A stretch of 64,000 nt of DNA from Cervus elaphus (taxonomy: Eukaryota; Chordata; Mammalia; Artiodactyla; Cervidae): contig NC_057823.1 in assembly GCF_910594005.1 (NCBI RefSeq), positions 98,132,015-98,196,014 of the forward strand. Reading direction: 5' to 3'. A model generated the notes under the pieces. It had not been told where the DNA came from, searched no databases, and worked only from the letters and a program-made list of their open reading frames with translations. Both the position numbers and the translations under genes were made by a program. Positions 11,712 to 23,150 of this stretch are shown piece by piece; position 1 is the stretch's first letter; the number at the start of each line of letters is the position of its first letter.

Positions 11712-11995
11712 TGGGCTTCCCTGATAGCTCAGTTGGTAAAGAATCCACTTGCAATGCAGGAAACCCCAGTTTGATTCCTGGGTCAGGAAGATCCACTGAA
11801 GAAGGGATAGGCTACCCACTCCAGTTTTCTTGGGCTTCCTTGGTGGCTCAGCTGGTAAAGAATCTGCTTGCAATGCGGGAGACCTGGGTTTGATCCATGG
11901 ATTAGGAAGATCCCCTGGAGAAGGGAAAGGCTGACCACTCCAGTATTCTGGCCTGGAGAATTCCACGGACTGTATAGTCCATGGGGTCACAAAGA
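11712..11995 (+). mobile_element. Dimeric Bov-tA SINE
   Basis: Two tRNA-headed units in tandem: the first, 11712-11831, stops inside the Bov-A body ('ccactccagttttctt'); the second, 11832-11995, runs to 'tccatggggtcacaaagag'. The whole dimer is flanked by a 13-bp exact duplication, gcagtaaattata, at 11699-11711 and 11996-12008, so the dimer moved as one unit. It landed directly against the 3' end of the hAT element. Confidence 0.95.
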
Positions 11996-12008
11996 GCAGT
12001 AAATTATA

Positions 12009-12340
12009 GACATCATAATACTTCGTTAAAAGTGTTTTGAACTTGTCTCTTTTATACATGGCTTTTCCATCGAGTTTATTGTGCAGCCTCATCTATTTCT
12101 TTAAACACATTTCTCTTGTTTTATTAAGTGCAATCACTCATGATTCCCATTAAGGACCTTGTTTTGGAAACTTTCCTAATGCTGCTTTTTCCATTCTTCC
12201 ACTTTAAAATACTGACTTTGCCCCATTAGCCATTTTTCTATAATTTTCTCTAAGAAAATAAGTTGTCTCTTATTCAAGTTGCCTGTAATTATCAACTGGA
12301 ACTTGATTTACATTCATATGACACCCAGGGAAGCAGTTTT
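12009..12340. other. AT-rich unassigned sequence
   Basis: No gene, RNA or repeat recognised. Confidence 0.5.
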
Positions 12341-12545
12341 ATTTTTTTTTAATTGAGATATAATTGGCATGTAACGTTGTGTAAGCTCAAGGCATAAGAA
12401 GTGTTGCTTTCATACAATTATGTATATATTGGAGTATGATTACCAGTGTGGTGTTAGCTAACACCTCTATCATGTTACATAATTATCATATCTTTTTTGT
12501 GGTGAGAACATTTAAGATCTTCTTTGTTTTCTCTATTTATTTTCT
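12341..12545 (-). mobile_element. Old L1 3'-UTR fragment
   Basis: The T-run at 12340-12350 followed by 'aattgagatataattggcat' and 'gtgagaacatttaagatctt' follows the complement of an L1 3' UTR, the T-run being the poly-A tail on the minus strand. Confidence 0.7.
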
Positions 12546-12659
12546 GTCAGATATAATTTTCATCCTGTCAACTTTTTGAGATGTTTGATATTTATACAAA
12601 TGAGATATTCTTCCATGTTTTATTTCATCAAATTTTCTGAAAGATTTATATATGGTAAG

Positions 12660-13165
12660 TGCAAATAAAATACATTCCCTGCCACAAGAAGTTTCCAGCC
12701 TAATTTGTATGAGGGGAGACAGACAATAAACACATGCTGATTATTCTGTGTGACAGACTTGAGTATAAAGATGTGCACAGGTGTTTATGAAAACTTACTG
12801 AAGAACTTTTGAAAGCAGCCTTCCTGGAGTGATTGGTTAGAGAAGGCTTCTTAGAGGAGGTGTCACCTGAAATGAGTCCTAAAAAATAAAGAGGGATGGA
12901 CAGGGATCTAGGAAAGAGAGAAGGTACTGTAAGCTGAGGTTTCAGTTGAGAGAAAGAAAAATTCATGTTCTTGGGATGCAATTAATTCAGGAAAATGAAG
13001 TTGGCGGTAATTGAAGAGGAGCAAGAGATGAGGCTGCAAAGGTAAGCACGGAACACATCATAATGGGTTTTCTGTTATGCTAAAGCGTTTGAGTTATGTC
13101 AGGGACTTGACATAATCAGGTTTGTGTATTATAAAGATCATTCTAGGAATAATAAAGAGACAAGA
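12660..13165 (-). mobile_element. L2 LINE 3' region
   Basis: The plus strand follows the complement of L2 in order: 'gagacagacaataaacacat', 'agaaggcttcttagaggagg', 'gatgaggctgcaaaggtaag', 'gacataatcaggtttgtgta', 'aaagatcattctaggaa'. Ancient mammalian repeat with no coding capacity. Confidence 0.82.
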
Positions 13166-13699
13166 TTGAAAAGGGCATAATCAGAATCAGACAGAGCACA
13201 GCTGCTCCTGCTAAGATTTAGTTGAAAAATTATGAGGTAATGAATTTAAAGCTGTGGAAATAGGGGTGGAGGGAAGATGAATCTCCGGTGCCAATCATAA
13301 TATCCATCAAAGTCAGCACTTGACAAAAACATTTTTTAAGTGAATCAGTGAATAAAATGAAGGTTAGGCTAGAGATTTGCATAGGTGTCCAGCTTGGCAA
13401 CAGAATGGCTGACTATAACAATGAGAATTGCAGTGAAGAAAACTTTCACGCAAATACATATAGAGGTAATAAGGCCAGATGATCAGGTGGCAGGTAACTT
13501 GGAACAGGTTTCAAGTGAATAAAAACTTTTATTATTGTTACTGATTTACTGATTCTGAAAATAATTTTAAGATATAAAGCTTACATTTCCAATATCTGAT
13601 TGGGTAATTCATAATATTCTGCCCCCAAAATATAAACGTTGTATTCTCTGTTATCTGCATTGAAATGTTTACATCTTCTGGCTTATGGATTTTCATGTG
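13166..13699. other. AT-rich unassigned sequence
   Basis: No gene or repeat recognised. The first ~100 bp may still belong to the L2 copy. Confidence 0.5.
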
Positions 13700-13706
13700 A
13701 ATATTA

Positions 13707-13920
13707 GGGCTTCCTTTGTGGCTCAGTTGGTAAAGAATCTGCCTACAATGCAGGAGACCCAGGGTTGATCCCTGGGTGGAGAAGATCCCCTGGAGAAGGA
13801 AATGCAACCCACTCCAATGTTCTTCCCTGGAAAATTCCAAGGACAGAAGAGCCTGGCAGGTTACTGTCCATGGGGTCGCAAAGAGTCAGACACGACTTAG
13901 CAACTAAACCACAGCATTTA
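13707..13920 (+). mobile_element. Bov-tA SINE
   Basis: tRNA-like head ('ggctcagttggtaaagaatc'), degraded B box, and full Bov-A body through 'agtcagacacgacttagcaa'. Short direct repeat aatatta at 13700-13706 and 13921-13927. Confidence 0.93.
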
Positions 13921-13927
13921 AATATTA

Positions 13928-14843
13928 CAGCTTCGTATACAGTACTCTGCCCTACCCCTTGTCCCTCTCTATCTCTTTTTCACTTTCCCTTAAACCTATG
14001 GACATTCACCATGTGTTCTATTGGTCTCATCTGAATGTAACTGCAGGACTTCAATCTATGCCTACGACCTATAACCTCTTTGGACTCCTAGGGAAGAAAA
14101 AGCAAGTCATGTGTTCAAGTCCGGTCTGACGTGTTAATCCAGTTATAACTTTTTAACAGTATAAGATAAGGGTCACAGAGCCTGGGAACACATATACCCA
14201 ATAAGTATCCCTTGCTCCTGTGCTCCCAACCGTGACTCAGAGAAAGGTAAATTAACACAAAGAAAGTCTGATGGAACACAGGACCTGCCTTGGATGGCAG
14301 GAGGATCCAATGTGGACTTTTCAGGAAATCTTCCATTATGTCTCTGTGAATTCAGCAGACATCTTCCAAAGAAGTCCTATGAAAATGAATTATTAGATTA
14401 TCTCAGCTTGCATGCTTTTTCTGTTTCTACAAAATGTTTTCAGGTTTTTTGGCTTATATTATAGCTGTTCTGTTATTATATTTGTATCTTACTGATTTGG
14501 CTTCCTCCAAGGTTTTGTTTTTTGGTTTAGAACTGGTCTTCTCCATCCTCCTTAGTTATAGTCTGAACAGGAAGTCCTTCTGATTTCTCTGGCTTTATCT
14601 TAGCCCTCTATGGATTAGCTCTAATTCTCTCAGGCCAGTCTGCATTTCTGCACTTACCCTGGAGGACAACTTAGGACAAGAGCATCATGGGAGTGAAGAA
14701 GGGTGAAGGTCTTTTACTTAAAAAAGATGGTCTTTTCAAAGTAATCCATGCAGATGCCAATCATTGTCTAAAGGAAAATAAAACCTGATAGAGTACAAAT
14801 ACCTATTTTTTATAGTCATAGATTCAATCATATATGACTTGAG
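13928..14843. other. Unassigned sequence
   Basis: No gene or repeat recognised. Composition is mixed, with a less AT-rich part at 14030-14340. Confidence 0.5.
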
Positions 14844-14891
14844 TGAGCCAAAATTGAATGATTAGTATTCAAATCATTCAATTTTGGCTCA
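14844..14891. repeat. Perfect 20-bp inverted repeat (hairpin)
   Basis: Left arm 14844-14863 (tgagccaaaattgaatgatt), loop of 8 nt 14864-14871, right arm 14872-14891 (aatcattcaattttggctca). All 20 pairs match. No terminator or gene end lies nearby; a Bov-tA target site begins 4 bp downstream. Confidence 0.95.
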
Positions 14892-14906
14892 TATTTGTCT
14901 GGTACT

Positions 14907-15127
14907 GGGGCTTCCCTGATGGCTCAGCAGTTAAAGAAACTGCCTTCAATGCAGGAGACAGGAGATGGGAGTGCGATCCCTCGGTCAGGAAGATCCCCTG
15001 GAGGAGGAAATGGCAACCCACTCTATTATTCTTGCTTGGAAAATCCCATGGACAGAGGAGTCTGACGAGCTACAGTCCAAAGGGTTGCAAAGAGCTGGAC
15101 ACGACAGAGCACAACACCATTCATTCA
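14907..15127 (+). mobile_element. Bov-tA SINE
   Basis: Complete Bov-tA head and body with a small insertion before the B box. Flanked by ttgtctggtact (14895-14906) and ttgtctggtatt (15128-15139), a 12-bp target duplication with one mismatch. Confidence 0.95.
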
Positions 15128-15139
15128 TTGTCTGGTATT

Positions 15140-15602
15140 GATATTAGCTGATCCATAGATTAATTTGGAAAAAAATTCCAAACATGCTTTTATCATCTTA
15201 TTGGTATAATCTTACCTGTATAGCTTGCATTTTTAAAATCCCCATTTGTAGATAAGTCATAAGGTAACACACAACTTAATGTTACTCAGTATTTATATGG
15301 TTCAGTCTCCTGCCTGCCTCCAAAGAATCATTTGATGTAAATTCAGTTTTCCAATTCACATACCATATTTTATCATGATACTTCAGACATGTATAATATT
15401 TACTGTGCAACATATTTTAAGATTTGATAAAAATTTTTTCTTCATTTAAAACTGGTACATTTTGTGGAAGTGAGTTATTATTAGAAATAAAATTAAATTT
15501 AGTTCAAAATCCTAAGATTATAATAAATTGTGAATTTACTCTGAGCACGGTAAGGCAACAGCCTTAATTATTAAAAACAACCTAGAACTTTGTTATCTAG
15601 AT
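15140..15602. other. AT-rich unassigned sequence
   Basis: No gene, RNA or repeat recognised. Confidence 0.5.
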
Positions 15603-15735
15603 AAATTTTGGGGATTGCCATCTGCTAGCTGTGTGACCATGGGCAAGTTATCTGCACTCTCTGTGTCAGATTTTCTTGACCTATAAATTAGGTATATTTA
15701 AAATATTTTTATTGGGTTGTAAATATCAAATGAAT
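15603..15735 (+). mobile_element. MIR SINE core fragment
   Basis: Contains the MIR core signature 'gctagctgtgtgaccatggg' followed by 'caagttatctgcactctctg' and a decayed 3' portion. Ancient repeat. Confidence 0.7.
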
Positions 15736-18504
15736 TGCAAATCAAACCACTGACACAAAGAAAATAATGTCTATGTGTATGTGTTACATAACTAGAAAAT
15801 GCTCTGCTAAGACAGTGTTGTACACAGTTAATGATTAGAGATGGTCTATCAAAGAACCATGTAATTTCCTTCAGCTTTCTAAGACTGGGAGGCAATAAAA
15901 CAATGAAATTAGAATTTCAATGTTATTTTATTATTTATCAGTTTAATGCCTTAGATTATTACAAGTATTTCTAATTTTTTATTATCTCTTTAAAAATGTA
16001 TACTGTGAATCATTCAAAGAACAAATAAAAATTTTAATGATACAGTCAGCAAAACCAAAAGGACTGACCACATTGTATATTCATAAAGTTTGATTTATAG
16101 CAGTTATTACCAGTGCATTTCAGTTTCCTGTGTGGTGTCTTATCAACAAATAGTATGACTCCTGAAGGTCAAAAATGAAATAAAATACTTTGTGCACCTG
16201 CTAATTCATTCTGTTTTAAATGGCAAAGTGATTGGCAATTGCTTCATTGAAAATTTAATTTCCCTTTCACATCTTTCATCCTCTGTGCTGATATAAATGA
16301 CTGTATTTGAAATCATGCTTTCCCACAGATAAAAGCCCTTTGGGCTCAGTCACTGATTGAACTTTTAAAATAAATATTGATAAAATAAGTTTCTATGCTG
16401 CATTTCCCCCATTTTCGTATTCTTGTTATGATGAAATTCTTTAGAATATTTTAAACTGAACTTTCTTGAGCAAATCCTTTTACATTGCTTCTCTTTGAAA
16501 TTTGTTTTCCCAACTTCAATGTTATACTAATTTTCCTTCCCTTATCATGGCCAAAGAACTAGATAGGAAATAAATATCAAAGAAGGTGGTTTTACTTTTT
16601 AATGGTGGAGCAATTTTTTAAAATCTTTAAATATTTATTAATTGAACTTTCTTGATTCAAATATATCCTGTATGCAGCACAGCAATTCAGACATATTCCT
16701 GTGTTTCAGGGATTATTCTGTCAAACGAGTGTGCCCAAACATATATCTATCATAACATTTCTATTTTGTGTTAAAATGGCAGAGAAAAGACATCTTCATA
16801 TTTCACTATTTTTAGTTCAATTAGCAATAACATTCTGTTTAAAAATAATCTTCCTATTGTTAAAATGTGAAAAATTTTGCCCCAAACCTTTGTTTTCTCA
16901 TTATGATTATCTTAAATTCACTTGGATCATTTCTTTTTTTTTTTTTCATTTAAATAATGCCTTAACATGTGGTTTATCTAAACAGAAAGGGTTGGTCTAC
17001 ACATCCTTCTGTAACTGGTGTTGTTAGGTTTTTCTTCTCTGACACAAAACTTCATGGACATTTTAATTTTAGTTGATACATCTAGTTATAGTCTAGTCAG
17101 TCAAAGGCAGTCGGTCAAACTCAATTAAAAAAAAAAAAAAAGAAACAAACCTCTGAACACTACTATAGAATCATCCATTTTTGTTTACCAAATGGAAAAA
17201 AATACTTACATATACAGGCACACTGAGGTCAATCTATATTTTTGAAATGGATCTTGTTTGGTATATTTCTGGTCTGTCTTTTGGTTTCTCTTTCCTAGAG
17301 GACTTCATAAAAGAAGTGTCTGTCCTCCTGTATGGATCATATGGAGACTCTTCATTAAATCTACATTTGCAGCATTTCTTTTTCATATCTTCATTTAATC
17401 CTGACATGGCTCATTTCGAAATATGAAATGTCTTATATCAAGGTTTGCATACTAACTGGTTAGAGTTCAGAAACTCGGCAGCTTGCCAAACTTCCAGCTT
17501 CAAAGTACAGAGCAACATTTTTGCAAAGTTTGTTCAATAGAACATCAGGATTGTTCAGTTAAGTTTGGGAACTATGGGATATTTTATCTTATTTTAGGAT
17601 GTCTATAATTTATATGGCCATATTAAAGACTATAAAATGTTTTACTCTAAAGAAGCCAGGGCGATTTTGTCTACACCAGTATTTTCCCATTTTTCCACCA
17701 TGATCTCTTTGCATTGGAAAATGTAATTTCTTTAGCTTTGTTAATGCCATACTCATTAGTACCTTCAACATTCTTGCAATGCTATAACCTAGTGGGTTGA
17801 GATTCTTTGCCACTGCCCATTTTATAAAACATGCCTGCTATAGCTATTTAAGGATGAGTATCTTTCCTTTCTTTTCAACATGGTGGGAAGTTATATTAAC
17901 CACCTTGACAATAGAATTAATTTCAAGCTAAGTAATACCTTAGTGACTCAATGCTAAGAATTATTTTGGTTACTTTAGTCTATACTTAGTTAATCCTATG
18001 TTATGAAAATTGCAAAATAGTTTTGCTATTTAATTGTGTCATGCTAAGCTATACTATTTGAAATGATTTAATTGACTGAGTGGTTGACAAAATTATACAT
18101 CTATTTATACCTGTATATATAAACATACACACATATACAATGATCTACCAAGTGACAGGCAAATTAGGCAAGCAGACTTATCTTCACGAAGTTTAGAGTC
18201 TAGGACCAACATTTTAACATAGAGATTCGCTGAGGAGAAACTCAGCCATGGATAGGATAACAAAAAGCAGCAGAACTTTTTTTTTTTTAATGCCAGAAGC
18301 TTGGGAGAGATCGGTGTCCTTCACATGACATGGTACATGCCCTTGTTAAAGACTCAGGATCATGGTACAGTGAGGCCAAGATGTGAAAGGGTTCCACAAA
18401 GAGGAGAGTTCTTGTGATGATCATGCTAGGGGCAGGATACTATCTTGACTTTTCCTTTGAAAAGAACTGGAGTGTGTTTTCTGTTCCATTGTCATAGAAA
18501 ACAG
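15736..18504. other. 2.8-kb stretch without recognised repeat
   Basis: AT-rich; no gene, RNA or transposon recognised. Poly-T at 16932-16945 and poly-A near 17126-17140. The 108-codon frame at 16701-17027 is Phe/Leu/Lys-rich with no recognisable domain and looks random. One of the longest intervals here free of ruminant-specific insertions. Confidence 0.5.
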
Positions 18505-19331
18505 AGATCTCTTAAAGAAAATTGCAGATAACAAGGGAACATTTCATGCAAAGATGGACACAATAAAAGATAGAAATGGTATGCACCTAACAGAAGCAGA
18601 AGATATTAATAAGAGGTGGCAAGAATACACAGAAGAACCGTACAAAACAGGTCCTCACGACCCAGATAATCACAATGTGTGATCACTCACTGAGAGCCAG
18701 ACATCCTGGAATGTGAACTCAAGTGGGCCTTAGGAAGCATCACTAGGAACAAAGCTAGTGGAGGTGATGGAATTCCAGTTAAGCTATTTCAGATCCTCAA
18801 GATGATGCTGTTGAAGTGCTATACTCAGTATGCCAGCAAATGTGGAAAACTCAGCACTGGCTACAGGACTGGGAAAGGTCACTTTTCACGCCAATCGCAA
18901 AGAAAATCTATGCCAAAGAATGTTCAAACTATCACACAATTGCACTCATTTCACACACTCAAAGTAATGCTCAAAATTCTCCAAGCTAGGCTTCAACAGT
19001 ATGTGAACCAAGAACTTCCAGATATTCAAGCTGGATTTAGAAAAGGCAGAGGAACCAGAGGTCAAATTGCTAACATCCACTGGATCATAGAAAAAGCAAG
19101 AAAAGTCCAGAAAAACATCTACTTCTGCTTCATTGACTACACTAAAGCCTTTGTGTGGATCACAACAAACTATGGAAAATTCTTCAAGAGAGGGAATACC
19201 AGACCACCTTACCTGCTTCTGAGAAATCTGTATGCAGGTCAAAGAGCAGCAGTTAGAACTGGACATGGAGCAATGAACTGGTTGCAAATTGGGAAAGGAG
19301 TACATCAAGGCTGTATATTATTACCCTGCTT
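18505..19331 (+). mobile_element. BovB LINE, upstream half of interrupted copy
   Basis: Linker and N-terminal RT region of a plus-strand BovB, entered near 'aaattgcagataacaaggg' and running to 'ggctgtatattattaccctg'. It is truncated at its own 5' end (no endonuclease domain) and continues at 20614 after a minus-strand BovB insertion. Stops and frameshifts are frequent before 18900. Confidence 0.93.
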
Positions 19332-19371
19332 CAGTTCAGTTCATTCACTTCAGTTGCTCAGTCATGGCTGA
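18802..19371 (+). pseudogene. BovB reverse transcriptase, N-terminal fragment
   Basis: From about residue 53 the frame reads as BovB RT: VMLKILQARLQQYVNQELP, AGFRKGRGTRGQIANIHWII, FCFIDYTKAF (motif A, Asp of FIDY kept), LLRNLYAGQ, VRTGHGAMNWLQIGKGVHQG (motif B region). The normal DCVDH after KAF reads VWITT. The final ~15 residues come from the antisense of the inserted copy. The catalytic YADD motif lies in the other half at 20689. Inactive. Confidence 0.85.
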
Positions 19372-20613
19372 CTCTTTGCGACCCCATGGACTGCAGCATG
19401 CCAGGATTCCCTGTCCATCGCCAACTCCTGGAGCTTGCTCAAACTCGTGTCCATCAAATTGGTGATGCCATCTAACCATCTCTTCCTCTGTTGTCCCCTT
19501 CTCTTCCCGCCTTCAATCTTTCCCAACTTCAGGGTCTTTTCCAATGAGTCAGTTCTTTGTATCAGGTGGCCAAAGTATTGGAGTTTCAACTTCAGCATCA
19601 TTCCTTCCAATGAATATTCTGGACTGATTTCCTTTAGAACTGACTGGTTTGATCTCCTTGTAGTCCAAGGGACTCTCAAGAGTCTTCTCCAACACCACAG
19701 TTCAAAAGCATCAATTCTTCAGTGCTCAGCTGTCTTTATAGTCCAATTCTTACATCCACACATGACTACTGGAAATATCTAAGCTTTGACTACACAGACC
19801 TTTGTTGGCAAATTAATGTCTCTGCTTTTTAACATGCTGTCCATCTTGGTCACAGCTTTTCTTCCAAGAAGCAAGTGTCTTTTAATTTCATGGCTGCAGT
19901 CACCATCTGCAGTGATTTTGGAGCCTGAAAAACAAAGTCTCTCACTGTTTCCATTATTTCCCCATCTATTTGCCATGAAGTGACTCAACCGGATGCCATG
20001 GACTTAGTTTTCTGAATGTTGAGTATTAAGCCAACTTTTTCACTCTCCTCTTTCACTTTCATCAAGAGGCTTTTTAGTTCTTTGCTTTCTGCCATAAGGG
20101 TGGTGTCATCTGCATATCTGAAGGTACTGATATTTCTCCCAACAATCATCCAGTCCAGCATTTCTCATGATGTATTCTGCATATTAGTTAAAAAGCAGAA
20201 TGACAATATACAGCCTTGATGTACTCCTTTCCGGATTTGGAGCCAGTCTTCTGTTCCATGTCCAGTTCTAACTGTTGCTTCTTCACCTGCACGCAGGTTT
20301 CTCAGGAGGCAGGTAAGGTGTTCTGGTATTCCTCTGCCTTTAAGGATTTTCCACATTGTGTTGTGATCCACACAGTCAAAGGCTTTGACGTAGTCAATAA
20401 AGCAGAAGTAGATATTTTTCTGGAATTCTCTTTCTTTTTCGATGTTCCAGTGGATGTTGGCAATTTGATCTCAAGTTCCTCTGCCTTTTCTAAATCCAGC
20501 TCGTACATCTTGAAGTTCTCAGTTCATGTACTGTTGAAATCTGGCTTGGAGGATTTTGAGAATTACTTTGCTGGCATGTGAGATGCTTTCTATTGTGTGC
20601 TAGTTTGAACATT
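19332..20613 (-). mobile_element. BovB LINE inserted antisense within another BovB
   Basis: Reverse complement of the BovB 3' two-fifths, from the CAGTT-type terminus at 19332 back through the RT core. On the minus strand one sees the RT block (MDHNTMWKILKGRGIPEHLT, LLRNLRAGEEATVRTGHG), the YADD motif (20105-20116), then ITADGDCSHEIKRHLLLGRK (about 19905-19850) and the C-terminal block MRVPWTTRRSNQ...GRRRG-like at 19679-19362. Frame breaks separate these pieces. It is 5'-truncated and sits exactly between the RT motif-B region and YADD of the host copy. Confidence 0.93.
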
Positions 20614-21464
20614 ATTCAGCCTTGTGCAGGGATGGATGAAGCACAAGCTGGAATTAAGATTGTTGGGAGAAATATCAATAACCTCAGATATGCAGATGAC
20701 ACCACCCTATGGCAAAAAGTGAAGAGGAACTAAAGAGTCTCTTGATGAAAGTGAAAGACGAGAGTGAAAATGCTGGCTTAACACTCAACATTCAGAAAAC
20801 TAAGATCATGTCATCTGGTCTCATCATTTCATGGCAAATAGATGGGAAAACAATGGAAAGATTGACAGACTGTTTTCTTGGGCTCCAAAATCACTGCAGA
20901 TGATGACTGCAGTCATAAAATTAGAGACTTGCTCCTTGGAAGAAAAACTATGACCAATCTAGACAGCCTATTAAAAAGCAGAAACATTACTATGCTGTCT
21001 AAAATTCTGTCTAGACAAGGCTATGGTTTTTCTAGTGGTCATGTATGGATGTGAGAGTTGAACTATAAAGAAAGCTGAGCATTGAAGAATTGACGCTTTT
21101 GAACTGCGGTGTTGAAGAAGACTCTTGAGAGTCCCTTGGACTGCAAGGAGATCCAACCAGCCCATCTTAAAGGAAATCAGTCCTGAGTATTCATTGGAAG
21201 GATTGATGCTGAGGCTGAAACTCCAATACTTTGGCCACCTGATGCGAAGAGCTGACTCATTTGAGAAGACCCTGATGCTGGGAAAGATTGAGGGCAGGAG
21301 GAGAAGGGGACGACAGAGGATGAGATGGCTGGATGGCATCACCGACTCAATGGCCGCGAGTTTGAGAATACTCCAGGAGTTGATGATGGGCAGGGAGATG
21401 TGGCAGGCTGCAGTCCATGGGGTCACAAAGAGTCAGAAACAACTGAGTGACTGAACTGGCCTGA
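20614..21464 (+). mobile_element. BovB LINE, downstream half of interrupted copy
   Basis: Resumes the plus-strand BovB just upstream of its catalytic motif. YADD is present at 20689-20700, but one base is missing about 8 bp later (ccctatgg where the family has cccttatgg), so the following block MAKSEEELKSLLMKVKDESE (20709 on) is in another frame. The C-terminal frame 21125-21454 ends normally and the element ends at about 21464 near 'actgagtgactgaactgg'. Inactive. Confidence 0.93.
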
Positions 21465-21774
21465 TAATTACCCTGTGTCTTTCCTACTTCATTCCATGCA
21501 ACACTGATGCTTTATCACTTCCAGTCCCTGAGAAGGACCTCCCAGTTCTGGTGTGCATCGTCTTTCACAATGTGTAAGACCCCCATTATGTTTCCAGGAG
21601 ATGATCCTCGGTAGTTCATTTATGACTTTCCTGTCCTATATTCAGACCAGCCTACACAGTTAAATATCCTTCCCCCACCCCCCCCGCCCCCGCTGCCAAC
21701 TTTTTATTCATACTGATACCTCTGGCAGTGTTCACAACATCTAACATGTAGAAGTTGCTTACTGTGTTGCTATA
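21465..21774. other. Unassigned sequence with C-rich run
   Basis: No gene or repeat recognised. A C-rich tract lies at about 21673-21690. Confidence 0.5.
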
Positions 21775-21955
21775 TCTCCCTAAGATTTTTACATGCTTTT
21801 TTCTCACATAATCTTCATGGCAGCCCTGTGAAGTAGAAACTGGAATCACATTCATTTGACAGGTACAGGAACTGAGACACAAAATATTTTAAGTAATGTG
21901 TCCAGGGCTATACAGCTAGCTAGTGAAAAAGACAGGAGTGAATCCCAGAGAGCCT
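21775..21955 (-). mobile_element. MIR SINE
   Basis: The plus strand follows the complement of MIR: 'tctcacataatcttcatggc', 'aggtacaggaactgagacac' and 'gggctatacagctagctagt'. Moderately diverged ancient repeat. Confidence 0.78.
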
Positions 21956-22538
21956 TAACCAGCAACCTCACCTAAGGAATGAGTATATGTTAGTCTGATA
22001 AAAATATTTAAGGAAAAAAATATTCTTTGCTTCATCACGGTTAGCATTCAAGATGGATAGGAGAGTGTCACCTTATTGATAACACAGAAAAGAAAGAAAT
22101 AGCTCCCCTCTGCTGTGTTTCAGAATCTCCTTGTCCCTCAAGCCTCGACATCGAATAGTACTCCTTCCAGGAAGATATTTTTGTCTGCCATCTTCCTAAA
22201 GGAAATCCACCCACTCCCCCCTTTTCAAACTGCCCTAATTCCTTTTTCTTACTTCCCTATCCACTCTACTTTACCTTGGCGTGAATCTGGGTTCTTCTAG
22301 TGGCTCATATCCTTGCATTATGTTTCTACTGATCTGTCAGCTTCTGAAGCTCATGACTTCCTCATCCTTTTGTTCCCTGAAAGAAGTAGGAGCTCAAAAA
22401 TATTTGTTGCTGGTTGCAAGTTTTTATGGACCCAGAATTACAGTCATAGCTAAGCTTATCTTATCAGACATACATCGGATGTCTAAAAATTGAAGCATTG
22501 CTATTTGTAAGACAACTTTACATGGTGAAAGTGTACAT
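21956..22538. other. Unassigned sequence
   Basis: No gene or repeat recognised. Confidence 0.5.
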
Positions 22539-22562
22539 GTGTGTGTGTGTGTGTGTGTGTGT
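22539..22562. repeat. (GT)n microsatellite
   Basis: About 11-12 uninterrupted GT units, abutting the T-rich tail of a CHR-type SINE. Confidence 0.95.
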
Positions 22563-22841
22563 ATTTTTTTTCTAAGATATATTTATTTATATTTATTTTT
22601 TTGGCTCCACGGGGTTTTCTTTGCTGCAAACGGGCTTTTTCTGACTGCAGTGAGAGCAGAGGGCTACTCTTCGTTGCAGTGTTCAGGCCTCTCATTGCAG
22701 TGACATCTCTTGTTTTGAAACAGGTGCTTGGTTGTTGGGAATCATAGACTTTGTTGCTCTGCCACATGTGGGGTCTTCCTGGACCAGGGATGGAGCCCTG
22801 CATTGGCAAGGAGGTTCTCTACCATTGGATCACCAGGGAGG
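22563..22841 (-). mobile_element. CHR-type SINE
   Basis: Cetartiodactyl tRNA-derived SINE in reverse: T-rich tail 22563-22600, then 'ggctactcttcgttgcagtg', 'cctctcattgcagtgacatc', 'gggtcttcctggaccaggga', ending in the complement of the tRNA-like head 'taccattggatcaccaggga'. Confidence 0.88.
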
Positions 22842-23150
22842 TACGCAGGATAGAAGCATATTTGAATGTTTTCCACAGAAAATGAGAATTCTCATGGCTT
22901 TCTTCAACTTTTCTGGTTAAAATATGGAGTTTCTATGTACGTTTTCAGGGGGGGCTCCTATTTTTAGGTATCCAGCTACAACTGTCATCTTTTGCTTCCA
23001 TTATGAGCTGCAGAAAAATGTTAAAACCACTTCCCATATAATCGTAATATCAGGGAGAATGCAGAATTATACCTTGTGGGGGGCTGAGAACACTCACGGT
23101 AAATTTGGGAGGCGGAGCAACTGAGCATGTGCGCACAGCATGTATATGGA

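Noticed and set aside
11673..12092. 139-codon minus-strand frame
   Set aside because: Antisense of a dimeric Bov-tA SINE.
22539..22562. Z-DNA regulatory element
   Set aside because: An ordinary (GT)n tract next to a SINE tail; nothing else points to regulation.
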